Made by a program: the position numbers and the translations under genes
Shown: positions 39,401 to 48,280 of the stretch, piece by piece
Layout: the number at the start of each line of letters is the position of its first letter
Position numbering within the stretch: position 1 is the first letter of the stretch
DNA from: a virus
Virus record (IMG/VR): IMGVR_UViG_3300010396_000002
Span: 91,560-155,559 of that record
Reading direction: 5' to 3' (one strand)
DNA length: 64,000 nt
The notes under the pieces: model-generated
Databases searched by the model: none
Told to the model about the DNA's origin: nothing
Seen by the model: the letters and a program-made list of their open reading frames with translations, nothing else

Positions 39401-41359
39401 CTAGTAGCTCAGCGCCGACTTGATGGCCGCCTTGATGTCGCCGGTCCCGTTGGCGGCCGCATCGTTGTGGATGCCGTCCGTGTAGTACCGGCCGGTCGGC
39501 GCGGTCGACGAGTTGTAGATCGTGGTGTTCTGGTAGATGGCCGTGCCATCGACCGTCGTGCAGTAGGACGCGCGCGCTGCGCAAGCGGAAGCAATCGCGG
39601 TGCGGTAATCCCCGAGCGTGGAGCCCGAGATCGCGGCCTCGCTCGCCGGGCTCACGCGCGGGAACGGTGTCTGCGCGTAGACGTGGGTGGACGGAGACGC
39701 CGTGTGGATCTTGTCGAGCAGGTCACCGTACCCAGTGCCGAAGGCGGGCGCCGCGGGGGTGCCCCACTGCGCGCCGTTCGAGTAGTCGTTCGTGCTGAGC
39801 TGGATCCACAGGTAGCTTGTGGATGTACCGTCGAGCGCAGACGCGAGCGCCGTCGCCAGCGTCGACCGCTGAGCGCCGGTGCCACCGATGTAGAACAGTT
39901 CCGAGCCGCCCCAGCACCAGCACGTGACGCCGCCGGTGCCCGTCGTGGGGAAGTCGGCGCGGACCTTCGCCGTGACCGAGTTCTGGAAAGGCGCGGCGGG
40001 GTAGAACCCGCTGAAGATCGAGTCGGCGAGAAAGACCAGGCGCTTCTGGGGTGGGCCGGTCGGGAAGACCTGGCTCGCTCCGACGGGGATCCGCAGCGCG
40101 GTGACGAACACGCCTGTCGGCGGGTACGGCACGCCCGCCGAGAAGAAAATCTCGTTGCCCTCCCACAGGTCGACCGTCCGGTTAGTGCCCGCAGGCAGAA
40201 CGAAGTCGTCCGTGCCGCTGATGTTGAAGGTCTCCTGGTTCTGGGCGAAATAGATGCCGCTGACGTAGGCGCCGATACCGCTCTGCGAAGCGAAGTTGTT
40301 GAAATTGTCGTACCAGTCGTAGCCGATGTTGCGGCTCGACACGCCGCTCACGCGCAGGCGCGCGTATGCGTTGCGGACCGTGTACCCGGATCCGGCCACG
40401 CTGAGCTTGCTGTCGAAGTACATCCCGTCCGTCGTCGGGATGCGGCGCTCGCTGTAGTTGGTAAGTGTCGGCGATCCAGTCACCGTCAGCGCGACGGACG
40501 CAGAGCCGTGCGGCGTGATCGTGGTGGCGCTCCCGTTCCAGTCGCGGCCCGCGTCGAAGTCGAAGCTCGGCGTGATCCCCGCCGGCCAGGATCCGATGAA
40601 CGAGAACCGGCTGGTCGTCGTGCCGATCGCGGTGAGCGCGGCGGCGTTGGCGCTGCTCAGCTCGGATGGGATGACCGCCCATGCGCAGACGGAGCCGGAG
40701 GCGAGGGACAGGTAGGTGGCGTCGCTCGACAGGCCGATGTTGGTCACGCACGTCGAGTCGGGCGCGGACCCCTGCGTCAGCAGCCCCTTGTCCACGAGCG
40801 AGGAGCCGTTCTGCGCGAACAGGATGTGGCTGTCAGAGGCGCGCCAGACGAGCACCATCCGGTGCAGGCCGAGGGTGAACTGCGCGGCGGTGGCACTGTC
40901 CAGGCCGATGGGATTCGAGTTGCCAGCGGAGATCGCGTAGACCCCGTTGAACTGGTTGACGAGGCGCCAGCCCTTCGAGCTTGTATTGTTGCTCCCGACG
41001 ATCTGCTCACCCGGGTACGCCGGGAAGGACATCGCAGGGTTGGCGAACGCGAAGTAGACGACGGCGAGTGTCGAGCCAGGCGCCCACGCGAGCGTCGATC
41101 CGGTCGTGGACTTGATGGTCTTCCCGGCGCTGAAGGTATCCACGCCGGCGCCGGCGAGGAAGACCCCGCGCGCGCTTGAGTTCGTCGCTTGGAGGCCGCC
41201 CCCGACGTGCGCCGGTCCCGTCGTGAGCCCGAGCTTCGTATCCGCGAGCGCGACGTTTCCGAGCGCCAGCGCGAGCAGTGCCGGCAGGACGGCCGCCCGA
41301 CGGCGTACCAGAACCAGCACCGCGACGAACGCGGCGAAGAGAATGGCGGCTTGCGGCAT
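39401..41359 (-). CDS. SGNH/GDSL-type hydrolase, secreted or virion-associated
   Basis: 652 residues; the start was chosen at 41359, just after the upstream stop at 41362. The N-terminal 40 residues hold two hydrophobic segments ending VALA-D, a likely signal or anchor. Residues 45-430 are beta-rich, fibre- or lectin-like. The C-terminal 210 residues carry the SGNH blocks: FLADS (Ser447), GGSELF, STND (Asn524) and DGIH (Asp628, His631). Such enzymes de-esterify glycans; as the last gene of the fibre operon it may deacetylate or cleave host surface polysaccharide. Confidence 0.7.
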   Translation of the reverse strand: MPQAAILFAAFVAVLVLVRRRAAVLPALLALALGNVALADTKLGLTTGPAHVGGGLQATNSSARGVFLAGAGVDTFSAGKTIKSTTGSTLAWAPGSTLAVVYFAFANPAMSFPAYPGEQIVGSNNTSSKGWRLVNQFNGVYAISAGNSNPIGLDSATAAQFTLGLHRMVLVWRASDSHILFAQNGSSLVDKGLLTQGSAPDSTCVTNIGLSSDATYLSLASGSVCAWAVIPSELSSANAAALTAIGTTTSRFSFIGSWPAGITPSFDFDAGRDWNGSATTITPHGSASVALTVTGSPTLTNYSERRIPTTDGMYFDSKLSVAGSGYTVRNAYARLRVSGVSSRNIGYDWYDNFNNFASQSGIGAYVSGIYFAQNQETFNISGTDDFVLPAGTNRTVDLWEGNEIFFSAGVPYPPTGVFVTALRIPVGASQVFPTGPPQKRLVFLADSIFSGFYPAAPFQNSVTAKVRADFPTTGTGGVTCWCWGGSELFYIGGTGAQRSTLATALASALDGTSTSYLWIQLSTNDYSNGAQWGTPAAPAFGTGYGDLLDKIHTASPSTHVYAQTPFPRVSPASEAAISGSTLGDYRTAIASACAARASYCTTVDGTAIYQNTTIYNSSTAPTGRYYTDGIHNDAAANGTGDIKAAIKSALSY

Positions 41360-41361
41360 GG

Positions 41362-42006
41362 TCAGAAGGTCAGGGCGACGGTGAAGGCGACGCTCGAGCC
41401 CGCAGTGATGCCGTCGAGGTAGGTCGCGTTGGTGCCTGCCGGCCACGTCATGCCACCCCCAGCGGCCAGGTAGCTCCCGCTCGCCACCCCTCCAGCAGTG
41501 AGCGACGCGCCAGCGTCGACGCCCAGGCCTGGGTTGTAGGGGCCCACATACAAGGCGTTGGAGGCGTCGGTGTCGGTGACCAGGATCCCCCGGAAGCCCG
41601 TGGCCGAGTAGCAGGACCAGACGACCGCGGAGCCGCCCCCATCCCCTCCGGGGCCGTCGGTGATGCCAGTGCCCGTGGTTGCTGGACCCGAGCCGGTGTT
41701 CGCCGAGATCCCCGCCGTCGTTGCGGCGCAGATCCGGCCATTCGCCTGGGCGACCTGCCCGACGACGTAGGACGTGTCGACCACCCACTTCGCGGCGAGC
41801 GGCGCAGCCGTGCCCGTCGCGGTCCCCCCCCACGTGATCAGGACGGAGGACTTCACGTCCTCCACGTCGGAGATGGACTTGAGCTTGTGGCTCGGAGCCG
41901 GTTCGCTCGATGACACGGGCCCCGGCGCCGGGCCTGGTGAGCTCGGGCAGCCGATGAGCGCGAAGGCGAACGACAACAGCAGCACGAAACGTGCGAGACG
42001 CGTCAT
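41362..42006 (-). CDS. Predicted lipoprotein in the fibre operon
   Basis: 214 residues: signal peptide with lipobox LIGC (residues 16-19), then a Pro/Ser-rich tether and a Gly/Thr-rich beta domain. GAGGATCTTC lies before the ATG. The plan (lipobox, Pro/Ser linker, about 170-residue beta domain) matches the 61801-62448 lipoprotein. Confidence 0.66.
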   Translation of the reverse strand: MTRLARFVLLLSFAFALIGCPSSPGPAPGPVSSSEPAPSHKLKSISDVEDVKSSVLITWGGTATGTAAPLAAKWVVDTSYVVGQVAQANGRICAATTAGISANTGSGPATTGTGITDGPGGDGGGSAVVWSCYSATGFRGILVTDTDASNALYVGPYNPGLGVDAGASLTAGGVASGSYLAAGGGMTWPAGTNATYLDGITAGSSVAFTVALTF

Positions 42007-42036
42007 GAAGATCCTCGTGATGTGGTGGAGCGAGAA

Positions 42037-43860
42037 CTAGGCGGTAAGGCCGACACCGGATGCGGCAGCGCTGACGAGCGCCTCGAGCGCATTGGCCTTG
42101 GCTGCCAGGCTCGCGAGCGCGCTCTGCACGTTCTGCATGTCGGTCTGCGAGTAGCTGACTCCAGCCGTGATCGGGGAGAGCGTACCGGAGGGAGTGCCCC
42201 CGGTGCTGTCGGTGAGCTGACCGATCCGGTTTGGCTTCGCGATCGGGGTCGCTCCGTAGAAGCCGAGCAGCGTGCCCGAGGTGCCGATCTTGAGGCCCGC
42301 CGCGGTTGCCACGATGATGTCGGCATTGCCGGCCTGGGTCAGGTGGAACTCGTACCCCTCGAGCGTGAGCTTGCCGTTGTTGCCGGTGCCGTTGGTGCCG
42401 CCGGTGCCCGCAGGCCCCGCCGACAACAGCACGTCGCCACCGTTGTTGTTGTTGGTCGCAGGGGGAACGCTCTGGCCTGGTTGCCCGATGATGGTGAGCG
42501 ATTGCCCGTTCCTGCTTCCATTCCCCGCCGCCGGGACGATGGTGAGAGTACAGTTGTTGCCGCTCCCAGGGTCGGCAAATGCGGTCGTTGCCGGAATGCT
42601 GAGCCCGCCGACTGTCCCCGGAGCCCCACTCCCGCCAGTGCCTGGAGCCCCGCCGACGATCACCACGTTGCCGCCGTTGTTGTTGTTCGCGGTGCCGGTC
42701 TGATTCTGCCCGGCCTGCCCCTGGATCGTGAGCGGCTGCCCTGCGGCCGCGCCGGTGCCGCCGAGCTGGTACTGGCCCAGCGTCGGCCCCGCGATCCCGC
42801 TTGCCCAGAACACGTCGACCGCGGAGAGTGTGATCCCCAGCGTGGAGACGGTCATCGAGTAACCGCCACCGTCGATCTCGACGGTGCCCTGCGTGCCCGC
42901 TGCTCCGCTGCCACCCGTGCCCGCCGAGCCACCGCGCAGGAACAGCGTCCCGCCGGGGTTGTTGTCGTTGCCGGTCCCGAGCTGGCTCTGCCCTGACTGG
43001 GCCTGGATCGTCATCGCCAGGCCGGCAGCTCCGCCGATGTTGCCGAGCTGGCTCTGCCCGATGAACGGAGCGCCGGCGGTCGCCTCGAAGTACATCTGCT
43101 GAATGTCGGTGACCGTCGCGCCGAGCAGGTCGATCACCGTGATCTCCACCCCGTCGCCGAGCGCCAGCGTGGCCCCGCTATTCGTCGAGCTGACGAGGGG
43201 CACCGACGCGTGCGTTGCGCCCTTGATGGCCGCAGCGATCTGGTTGCCCGCTTGGAGCTTCAGCGCGCCCGTCGACGCCACGTTCGTCGAGGCCGTGGCG
43301 AAGGACGTGGCCCGGAGCTGCCCGTTGCCATCCCGGATCGGGATCGTGTTGTCGGTCGGGTTGACGTCGACCGGGTTGACCAGCGAGGCGCGGAGGGCCG
43401 CGTTGATCAACTTGCACCAGCCGAACGCTGGGTCGGTCTCGAGCTGCTCGCCGAAGCATCCAACCAGTGCCGGCCCCACGGCGAACTTCGTCGTGGTCTG
43501 CGTCTTCGAGTAGTCGATGACGTCTTGCCCAGGCTGCGCGTTCGGGGGCCCGACTCTCCCGCCGTTGATCAAAACCTGAAGGATCCCGGCCGAGTTGTCG
43601 GCGCCCGTCGTGAGCGTGAACTGGCCGGTCTTCACGCCATTGTAGGAGCTCGTGACGATCGACGCGGTCAGCGCCGCAGCGCTCGACGTCTCGTCCGTCG
43701 CGGTGACCGTGTAGACCACGCTGGTGACGCCGGCCGTGCTCGCGAGCCGGCCGTACACGGTGGCGTTCGACGCCAGGCCGGTGATCGGCGCTCCGGGCGC
43801 GAGCCAGTTCTGGCCGTCGCTGCTCCACTGGATCAGGGGGCTCGGGGTCACACCAGGCAT
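42037..43860 (-). CDS. Gly/Asn-rich repeat tail fibre-like protein
   Basis: 607 residues. The middle third holds at least three repeats of about 65 residues (around 265-330, 355-415 and 440-500) built on a LTIQGQAGQ-type segment, an Asn/Gly tract (NNNNGG) and a GGxxGTGGSG run. The C-terminus is helical and could trimerise. Composition and position indicate a fibre or collar adhesin. GAGGAGACCACG precedes the start. Confidence 0.65.
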   Translation of the reverse strand: MPGVTPSPLIQWSSDGQNWLAPGAPITGLASNATVYGRLASTAGVTSVVYTVTATDETSSAAALTASIVTSSYNGVKTGQFTLTTGADNSAGILQVLINGGRVGPPNAQPGQDVIDYSKTQTTTKFAVGPALVGCFGEQLETDPAFGWCKLINAALRASLVNPVDVNPTDNTIPIRDGNGQLRATSFATASTNVASTGALKLQAGNQIAAAIKGATHASVPLVSSTNSGATLALGDGVEITVIDLLGATVTDIQQMYFEATAGAPFIGQSQLGNIGGAAGLAMTIQAQSGQSQLGTGNDNNPGGTLFLRGGSAGTGGSGAAGTQGTVEIDGGGYSMTVSTLGITLSAVDVFWASGIAGPTLGQYQLGGTGAAAGQPLTIQGQAGQNQTGTANNNNGGNVVIVGGAPGTGGSGAPGTVGGLSIPATTAFADPGSGNNCTLTIVPAAGNGSRNGQSLTIIGQPGQSVPPATNNNNGGDVLLSAGPAGTGGTNGTGNNGKLTLEGYEFHLTQAGNADIIVATAAGLKIGTSGTLLGFYGATPIAKPNRIGQLTDSTGGTPSGTLSPITAGVSYSQTDMQNVQSALASLAAKANALEALVSAAASGVGLTA

Positions 43861-43881
43861 CGTGGTCTCCTCGTCTCGTGA

Positions 43882-44148
43882 TCAGCGCGCAGCGGGTGCG
43901 TCCGGGCGCACAGGAACTGTCGGAGCCTTCGCCCGAGCCTCGGCCAGCGGCTGCTCTGCGGCCGCCTTCTTCGCAGCCTTCGCGTGCGCCGCGTCGGTGT
44001 CCTCCGCGAGCTGGTGGAGCACCTTCGCCCGGCAGGGCAGCCCGCAGACGTGCTTCGGGGCAGCCGTGCCGATCCGGATCCGTTCGTAGGTCGCCCCAGC
44101 GGGCTCGGATGTATTGCAGCCGTCACACTTCGTCTCGGTCGTTTGCAT
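43882..44148 (-). CDS. Small zinc-like protein
   Basis: 88 residues: C-x2-C (CDGCN) and CGLPC in the N-terminal 40 residues, followed by a Lys/Ala-rich helix and Pro-rich tail. Role unknown. The SD is weak (GGATGG). Confidence 0.6.
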   Translation of the reverse strand: MQTTETKCDGCNTSEPAGATYERIRIGTAAPKHVCGLPCRAKVLHQLAEDTDAAHAKAAKKAAAEQPLAEARAKAPTVPVRPDAPAAR

Positions 44149-44342
44149 AGGGAACCATCCTACACGGTCGCACGTTTGCGGCGGATCACGCCCATTCTGC
44201 GCGTTCCTGCGCCATCAAATTCCGCTGCTGGCGATTGACAGGCGGGGTAGGGGAGCCCACCCTCGCGCACAGACGGGCGCCGCGGGGCTCTCACCCCCCA
44301 ACGGTCGCCCTGACACCCACGAGCCTAGAAGGAGGCCCGAAG
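44149..44342. other. Divergent intergenic region
   Basis: The 194 bases separate the minus-strand gene ending at 44148 from the plus-strand lipoprotein. It has TTGACA (44235-44240) without a convincing -10 box 17 bases away, and a GAGCCC/GGGCTC inverted repeat (about 44253-44300). The only clear signal is AAGGAGG before ATG 44343. Confidence 0.4.
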
Positions 44343-44729
44343 ATGCTTCTCACACGTTACGGCAGCGCGTTCGCTGTCGCCATCCTCTCCGCTGTCAGTC
44401 TGTTCACGTACGGGTGCAGCTCCGACTCGCCCGGCTCCTCCTCGGGAGGCGATGAGTGCGGCGCTTCCGGATACATCGCGTGCCCACCATTCAGCGCGGA
44501 TGGTGGCATCCCGCCGATCTTCACACCCACGTGCTACGACCCGCTGACCAGCAACGTCAACTGCGGGGGGTGCGGGATCGCCTGCGGCGCAGATGCCATT
44601 TGCATCAACGGCGAGTGTGCGTGTGGCCCTCAGGGCAGTTCGTGCGCAGCGGACTCCAACTGCTGCGCAGGGCTGCGGTGCCTCCCCGAGCAAAACGGGT
44701 CCGTTCCGCGCACGTGCGGAGTCTCGTGA
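44343..44729 (+). CDS. Cys-rich lipoprotein, host-type (moron candidate)
   Basis: 128 residues. Signal peptide with lipobox FTYGC, then CYDP...NCGGCGIACGADAIC followed by GECACGPQGSSC, a Cys pattern common in large Polyangium/Sorangium-type myxobacterial proteins. It is the only plus-strand gene inside the minus-strand module and ends exactly where the next minus-strand gene stops. These traits suggest a cargo gene acquired from a host and expressed separately, for instance in lysogeny. Confidence 0.68.
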   Translation: MLLTRYGSAFAVAILSAVSLFTYGCSSDSPGSSSGGDECGASGYIACPPFSADGGIPPIFTPTCYDPLTSNVNCGGCGIACGADAICINGECACGPQGSSCAADSNCCAGLRCLPEQNGSVPRTCGVS

Positions 44730-45722
44730 TCACGTCGCACTGCCCCATTTGAGCAGTGCCCGCCATACGCTGTACCCGCCCGCATCCTCCCAGTAGAACA
44801 AGATCCCACCAGGGCCAGCGCTCGTGTCGTTGAATGTTCCGATCGTGGTCCCGTTGGTGTCTTTGAAAATGACCACAGGCCCGCTAGCGGCAAGATTGTG
44901 CACCGCATCTCCGACGACATAGAAAAGCGCCGTCTGGCCGCCTGAAAAGCTCGGGTTGTCGAGCGTCCAGTTCCTGCCCGTCGTGAACGACACCAGGTTG
45001 TTGAGCGTGATGACGTCCCATTGCGTCGGGTCGAGGCTCTGATCGCTGTCAGGTGATGCGGGTCGCCCAATCCTGAGATTGGTCCTCGCGCCGGCCCCGC
45101 TCTTCGTGAAGAGCCCCGTCTGTGTCGCGCTCACCATGTTCGAGATCGTCGTCGAACCATTCATGGTCGCCGTGCTGCTCGAGTCGGTGACCAGGCTCGT
45201 GCCGGTCTCGAGGTGGAGCTCCGCGTTCCCCAGCAGCGTAACGTCGGAGCCGCTCGCGTTCGGCCCTCGCCCGTCGATGACGAGGTGTCCCGGCGCCATC
45301 GTGCTTGCACCGACGTGGAATGTCGACCCAGCGAGCTGGTAGGCGTCGACGAAGAACTCCCACTCCCCCGCCTGGACGACGTTCGTAGGGCCCGTGAATA
45401 CCGTGTCCCCGCTGAAGGTCACGGTGCTGTTGAAGTCGACGGTAGCGCCGACCAGCGTCTGGAACGTCGCCCCGCTCTCGATCAGCATCGTGCCGAAGAC
45501 GTTCGCCGTGACGATGTCCGTCGCCGAGAACGGCGCCTCGATCGTGATGTTCCCGCCTCCCGCCGGGAAGTCGAGCGTCATGCCCGTGAGCAGGTTGTAC
45601 TGGCCGCCAGCGCTGCCGTCGACTGCGTTCGCCAGGTTCGAGCGCCACGCGTTCGCGACCGCTGCCGTAAAGGTGCTCGTCCCTGCCACGAAGGGCAGCG
45701 AGGGGACCAACCCGAAGGACAT
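44730..45722 (-). CDS. Beta-helix-like fibre or adhesin protein
   Basis: 330 residues, Thr/Ser/Gly-rich, with short alternating strands, consistent with a right-handed beta-helix or lectin. It has no Cys. It probably belongs to the tail fibre set. Confidence 0.6.
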   Translation of the reverse strand: MSFGLVPSLPFVAGTSTFTAAVANAWRSNLANAVDGSAGGQYNLLTGMTLDFPAGGGNITIEAPFSATDIVTANVFGTMLIESGATFQTLVGATVDFNSTVTFSGDTVFTGPTNVVQAGEWEFFVDAYQLAGSTFHVGASTMAPGHLVIDGRGPNASGSDVTLLGNAELHLETGTSLVTDSSSTATMNGSTTISNMVSATQTGLFTKSGAGARTNLRIGRPASPDSDQSLDPTQWDVITLNNLVSFTTGRNWTLDNPSFSGGQTALFYVVGDAVHNLAASGPVVIFKDTNGTTIGTFNDTSAGPGGILFYWEDAGGYSVWRALLKWGSAT

Positions 45723-45730
45723 GATCTACC

Positions 45731-46663
45731 TCAGAGAGTGCCCACAGGCGCGGGCGCGTTGTAGAGGGTCGCCCACTGGATCGCGCCGTTGCTGCGACGG
45801 ATCCAGTAGATGGCGACGTTCTTGAGGATGTACCGGAGCCCCTCCTGGGAGGCGATGACGGGCGCCGATGATCCAGCCGGAAGCGCGCTCAGCGTCGCCA
45901 CGTTGCCGGGTAGGAGCGCATTGACGGCGGTCTGGTTGAGCGCGAGCTGGATCGTTCCCGACTTCGACAGCACCGGCGTCGTCACGGTCGGGTAGGTGAC
46001 CTTGAGGCACTGCGCGTTCCAGTAGGAGACGCCGAGCCCGCTCCCGATCGGGTACCAGCCCGGATCCCGCCGCTGGGTGACGAACACGTCGTAGTCATGC
46101 TTCGGCGGGATCAGATCGTTCGCGCCGGCGTTGCAGGTGATGGTGCAGGGGAAGATCGGGTCCGTGTTCGCCAACAGCCCGAGGTTCGAGAGGAGCGGCC
46201 CGATCGCCGTCGTGTTCCCCGCTGCGAACGTGTACCCACCGGCCGTGGTGAGCGAGAGCGTCTTGTCGAACAGGGGGCTCAGCCCCGAGTTGTGCAGCCG
46301 GCTCCCGGTGACCTCGTAGCCCGGCGTCTGGTCCAGACTGCCGTCGGCGAGCTGCGGTCCGGGGTAGTGCGGCAGGCCGTCGGGATCGACGATCATGATC
46401 TGCCCGCCGCCCGTGTAGAAGTGCGGCCCGATCGCGGAGTCGGGCAGGTCGAGAGCGAAGTTGGAGACCGGGATGACCGAAGGCCACCAGGCATTCGCGG
46501 CAAGGACGCCCGTGACCCCGACGATCCTGATCTGCTTCCCCGTGAACTGCCCGGCCCCGGAAGCCATCCAGACACGGATGCCGCCGGAGCCATTGTTCGT
46601 CACGCTGGTGATCGCGACCTTTGGGGCCGCGAACAGCCGGAACTGCGGGTAGTTCAGGATCAC
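45731..46663 (-). CDS. Hypothetical tail-associated protein
   Basis: 310 residues starting at GTG 46663, which overlaps the upstream TGA (GTGA). Beta-rich with many aromatic residues. The order of the operon suggests a fibre or baseplate-periphery part. No family recognised. Confidence 0.62.
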   Translation of the reverse strand: MILNYPQFRLFAAPKVAITSVTNNGSGGIRVWMASGAGQFTGKQIRIVGVTGVLAANAWWPSVIPVSNFALDLPDSAIGPHFYTGGGQIMIVDPDGLPHYPGPQLADGSLDQTPGYEVTGSRLHNSGLSPLFDKTLSLTTAGGYTFAAGNTTAIGPLLSNLGLLANTDPIFPCTITCNAGANDLIPPKHDYDVFVTQRRDPGWYPIGSGLGVSYWNAQCLKVTYPTVTTPVLSKSGTIQLALNQTAVNALLPGNVATLSALPAGSSAPVIASQEGLRYILKNVAIYWIRRSNGAIQWATLYNAPAPVGTL

Positions 46664-47628
46664 GTGGCAGGAGCGAGAGCCGGTTTGTCGGCGACGGGCG
46701 CCGGCGCTTCGGGCTGCATAGCCTCGGCAGGCGGAGGCGGGAGCGTGATGGTGCCGGCCCTGGCGGCGACCCCGAACGCCTTCCAGGCACCCTCTGCGTC
46801 GACCGTCGGCAGGGCCTCTGGAGGAGCGATCCCCAGACGCCCGACGCGGTAGAGCGCCATCGGATCGATGTGCCCGGCCACCAGGTTGCTGGCATCGTCG
46901 CGGCTCAGCGTGAACGTGACGGCGACCTCGGGGAGCTGACCGGCAGGCGGGTGCTGCATCACCTGCGGCTCGAGGGCCGTTCCACCGATGGCGACGAGCC
47001 AGGTCTCCGGCTCCGGCTCGCCGGTGAGCGTGAACGCGAAGAGCGTCGGCGGCCCGCTCGGCGCCGGTTCCATCTTGAGCTCGATCGAAGGCGCGCCCTC
47101 GTCGAAGCGCATCAGCCCGAACTCGAACGCCGTATGGTTGACCGCGAAGGCGACGACCACGTCGCCCTTCTGCGGCCCCAGCGCCTTGATGGTCGCCCTC
47201 GCGACATCGTCGAGCGGGCCGGGCTCCCGAACATCTTGCGTCGGAGCCCCGGCCATCGCCGGGGTCACCTTCGAGCTGGGCTCGACGGACCCGAGCGCCT
47301 GTACGTGGACGAAGGGGCCACACGCCATCTTGAAGAGCTGCTGCGCGACCGCGGGCAGCGCGATTGGTGGCCCGAAGACCTTGGCCAGTTGTTGCTGCCC
47401 GATGATGGAATCGGCCGTCGCGATGACGACCATCGGGGGCTCGTCGTTCTGCGATGTCCATTCCTCGAGCCTGGCGAGGATGACCGGGAGCGCCTCGATC
47501 GTTGCCTGCCGCAGACGCGCGGCGCGTCCGTGCGGAGGCTTCGGCAGGTCGGAGGCGGTGACCGAGAACGAGCCCTTGGCGGTGGTGAAGACGTAGGCGG
47601 GGGTCTGGGGTGTCGTCATGCGAGGCAT
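46660..47628 (-). CDS. Hypothetical protein
   Basis: 322 residues from ATG 47628 (an in-frame ATG at 47619 is an alternative; neither has a strong SD). Alpha/beta with an acidic/Pro-rich C-terminus. It sits between the gp48-like gene and the fibre genes. Unknown. Confidence 0.62.
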   Translation of the reverse strand: MPRMTTPQTPAYVFTTAKGSFSVTASDLPKPPHGRAARLRQATIEALPVILARLEEWTSQNDEPPMVVIATADSIIGQQQLAKVFGPPIALPAVAQQLFKMACGPFVHVQALGSVEPSSKVTPAMAGAPTQDVREPGPLDDVARATIKALGPQKGDVVVAFAVNHTAFEFGLMRFDEGAPSIELKMEPAPSGPPTLFAFTLTGEPEPETWLVAIGGTALEPQVMQHPPAGQLPEVAVTFTLSRDDASNLVAGHIDPMALYRVGRLGIAPPEALPTVDAEGAWKAFGVAARAGTITLPPPPAEAMQPEAPAPVADKPALAPAT

Positions 47629-47629
47629 C

Positions 47630-48280
47630 CTACAGGAGCGTGACGTCCATGACGCCGGCGCCGACGGTATCGCCGATCAGGAAGCCCCCCTGGTCGGTGC
47701 CGATCACGAACTGGTTCCAGCCAGGCGCCATGAGCTGGAGCTCCGACTGGATCTTCTGCATCAGGGGACGCAGATCCGAGGCGACAGGCGGCGGCTGGAG
47801 ACGCACGGCGAGGAGAGCGTTGGTGGAGAACCACTCGAAGCCAGGCGGCCCAGGGTAGGCGCCGGGCAGGTAGGTGATCTGCTGGGTCGGGGTCGCGAAG
47901 CCGAGAAACAGGTTTCCGGCGAGCTGCTGGACCACCTGGTAGAGCTGCGCAAGGTCGTTGCCGGCGAAGCCCAGGAAGCGAGCCCCCACCGCAGCGCGGC
48001 GGGCGACCAGCGTGTCGGTTGGCCCTGGCCGGAGCGAGCAGGCTTGCTCCCACGTCGGAAGCGTCTCCTGCATCGCAGGCGGGTACATCTGGTTCTTGAG
48101 GCGCTTGACCGCTGCCCAGGCGTTGCTGATCTCGACGGCCTCGGCCCAGGCCATCGCCTGGTTCACCGGGTCGTCCTTGTTGATGCCCGGATCGAGCGCG
48201 GTCAGGAGCGCCTGGTAGGCGACCTCGGCATCGTCCGGTCCGCCCCCGAGGGGAGCTGCGAGAGGGTACCCGAGCAGCAT
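47630..48280 (-). CDS. gp48-like tail protein (DUF2313/YmfQ type)
   Basis: 216 residues. ALLTALDPGI and LPTWEQACSL followed by ARRAAVGAR match the layout of the Mu gp48/YmfQ family, which lies directly after the baseplate J gene in Mu-like phages and connects baseplate to fibres. Its ATG overlaps the upstream stop. Confidence 0.62.
   Translation of the reverse strand: MLLGYPLAAPLGGGPDDAEVAYQALLTALDPGINKDDPVNQAMAWAEAVEISNAWAAVKRLKNQMYPPAMQETLPTWEQACSLRPGPTDTLVARRAAVGARFLGFAGNDLAQLYQVVQQLAGNLFLGFATPTQQITYLPGAYPGPPGFEWFSTNALLAVRLQPPPVASDLRPLMQKIQSELQLMAPGWNQFVIGTDQGGFLIGDTVGAGVMDVTLL

Noticed and set aside
39263-41179. 638-codon plus-strand ORF
   Set aside because: Antisense shadow of the SGNH hydrolase gene; Arg/Asp/Gly-rich with no motifs.
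44235-44240. TTGACA as a -35 promoter box
   Set aside because: No acceptable -10 sequence stands 16-18 bases downstream.
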